From the NCBI RefSeq assembly GCF_013761175.1, contig NZ_JACDUR010000009.1:124001-188000 (forward strand): a stretch of DNA of 64,000 nucleotides, written 5' to 3'. The translations under genes were made by a program, and so were the position numbers. Numbering within the stretch: the first letter of the stretch is position 1; the number at the start of each line of letters is the position of its first letter. The notes under the pieces are model-generated. The model was not told where the DNA came from. It did not search any database and worked only from the letters and a program-made list of their open reading frames with translations. This DNA comes from Nonomuraea soli (GTDB lineage Bacteria; Actinomycetota; Actinomycetes; Streptosporangiales; Streptosporangiaceae). Positions 63,794 through 64,000 of the stretch are shown here, one piece after another.

Positions 63794-64000
63794 GTGATGG
63801 ACCGGATCCGCGAGGAGACCACCCGCCGTCTCGAGCGTTCCATGGGAACGCTCGGCACGGCCGCCATGTCCCGCATGGAGGAGCAGCTGGCGTGGTTCCG
63901 CGCGCTCAGCGCCGAGGACCGCTCCTGGGTGGGCCTGGTCGCCCAGGCGGGCATCGCCGCCTTCGTGGAGTGGTTCCAGCACGCGGGCGCCGACGACGGC
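63794..64000 (+). CDS. PucR-type regulator, N-terminus (cut by window edge)
   Basis: MDRIREETTRRLERSMGTLG, TAAMSRMEEQLAWFRALSAE, DRSWVGLVAQAGIAAFVEWF is the conserved opening of an actinobacterial PucR/CdaR family regulator whose HTH lies at the C-terminus, outside the window. GTG 63794 or ATG 63797 starts it. It is 13 bp after the DUF350 stop. Confidence 0.75.
   Translation, partial: MMDRIREETTRRLERSMGTLGTAAMSRMEEQLAWFRALSAEDRSWVGLVAQAGIAAFVEWFQHAGADDG

Overview
The window is high-GC actinomycete DNA: heavy G/C third positions, frequent GTG/TTG starts, a SARP regulator, a WhiB-like protein, a mycothiol-dependent enzyme family, DUF3052/DUF5997/DUF1918 proteins and a homodimeric AceE. Gene content and style fit a filamentous actinobacterium, most likely Streptosporangiales (for example a Nonomuraea-like genus). 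This is inferred from family content, not from a database match.

Layout. (1) 1-26.2 kb is ordinary chromosome with many small regulator-plus-enzyme units: shikimate dehydrogenase/MHS transporter, a secreted DNRLRE protein, a large SARP-NB-ARC-TPR regulator, DUF5997 with a LysR-type sensor domain, a kinase, two polysaccharide-lyase-type genes and an aldo/keto reductase, a styrene/indole monooxygenase with its flavin reductase and an AraC regulator, a dehalogenase-like hydrolase facing a TetR gene, a double histidine kinase with a receiver protein, PPOX facing HxlR, an epimerase, a frameshifted response regulator and a membrane DJ-1/PfpI protein. (2) 26,726-49,198 is a complete integrative and conjugative element (AICE, pSAM2-like), bounded by 46-bp direct repeats that are the 3' part of a tRNA-Val(UAC) gene; the intact tRNA lies at the right end beside the integrase. 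(3) 49.2-64 kb returns to chromosome: ROK kinase, zinc ribbon, AhpE, DUF3052, YjbQ, DUF1918, AceE, a membrane serine protease, a Tap-like lipoprotein peptidase, a VOC protein with a WYL regulator, a PHP enzyme, a three-gene YjfM/YjfC/YjfL-like operon and the start of a PucR-type regulator.

Inside the element. The left part, with visibly lower GC, is cargo: a PadR regulator with two paralogous membrane proteins sharing an upstream motif, then a three-gene ABC-three-component (ABC-3C, DUF3732) conflict module, a broken HAD phosphatase, a secreted peptide and a PLP decarboxylase. A GntR/UTRA (KorSA-like) repressor reads leftward from a region holding three palindromic operator candidates and a rightward promoter. 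That promoter drives a long, tightly overlapping operon: Cys-rich mini-proteins, WhiB, an RRQRL-motif protein, DUF2637/Spd-like membrane proteins, two TraA-like paralogues and a TraB/FtsK translocase. After traB there is a terminator and a short repeat cluster at the place where clt transfer loci usually sit. A second run encodes two small proteins, a tRNA-guanine transglycosylase-like (DpdA-like) protein, an unknown protein, a PAPS-reductase-like PP-loop protein, a prim-pol, a DUF3631 helicase, Xis and Int. Between helicase and xis is a striking ~80-bp-arm inverted repeat built from eight copies of a 9-mer, the best candidate for the element's replication origin.

The least explained features are the TGT-like plus PP-loop pair embedded in the replication operon (a possible nucleic-acid base-modification function), the symmetric 9-mer array, the PadR/paralogue locus, and the ABC-3C module as defence cargo.
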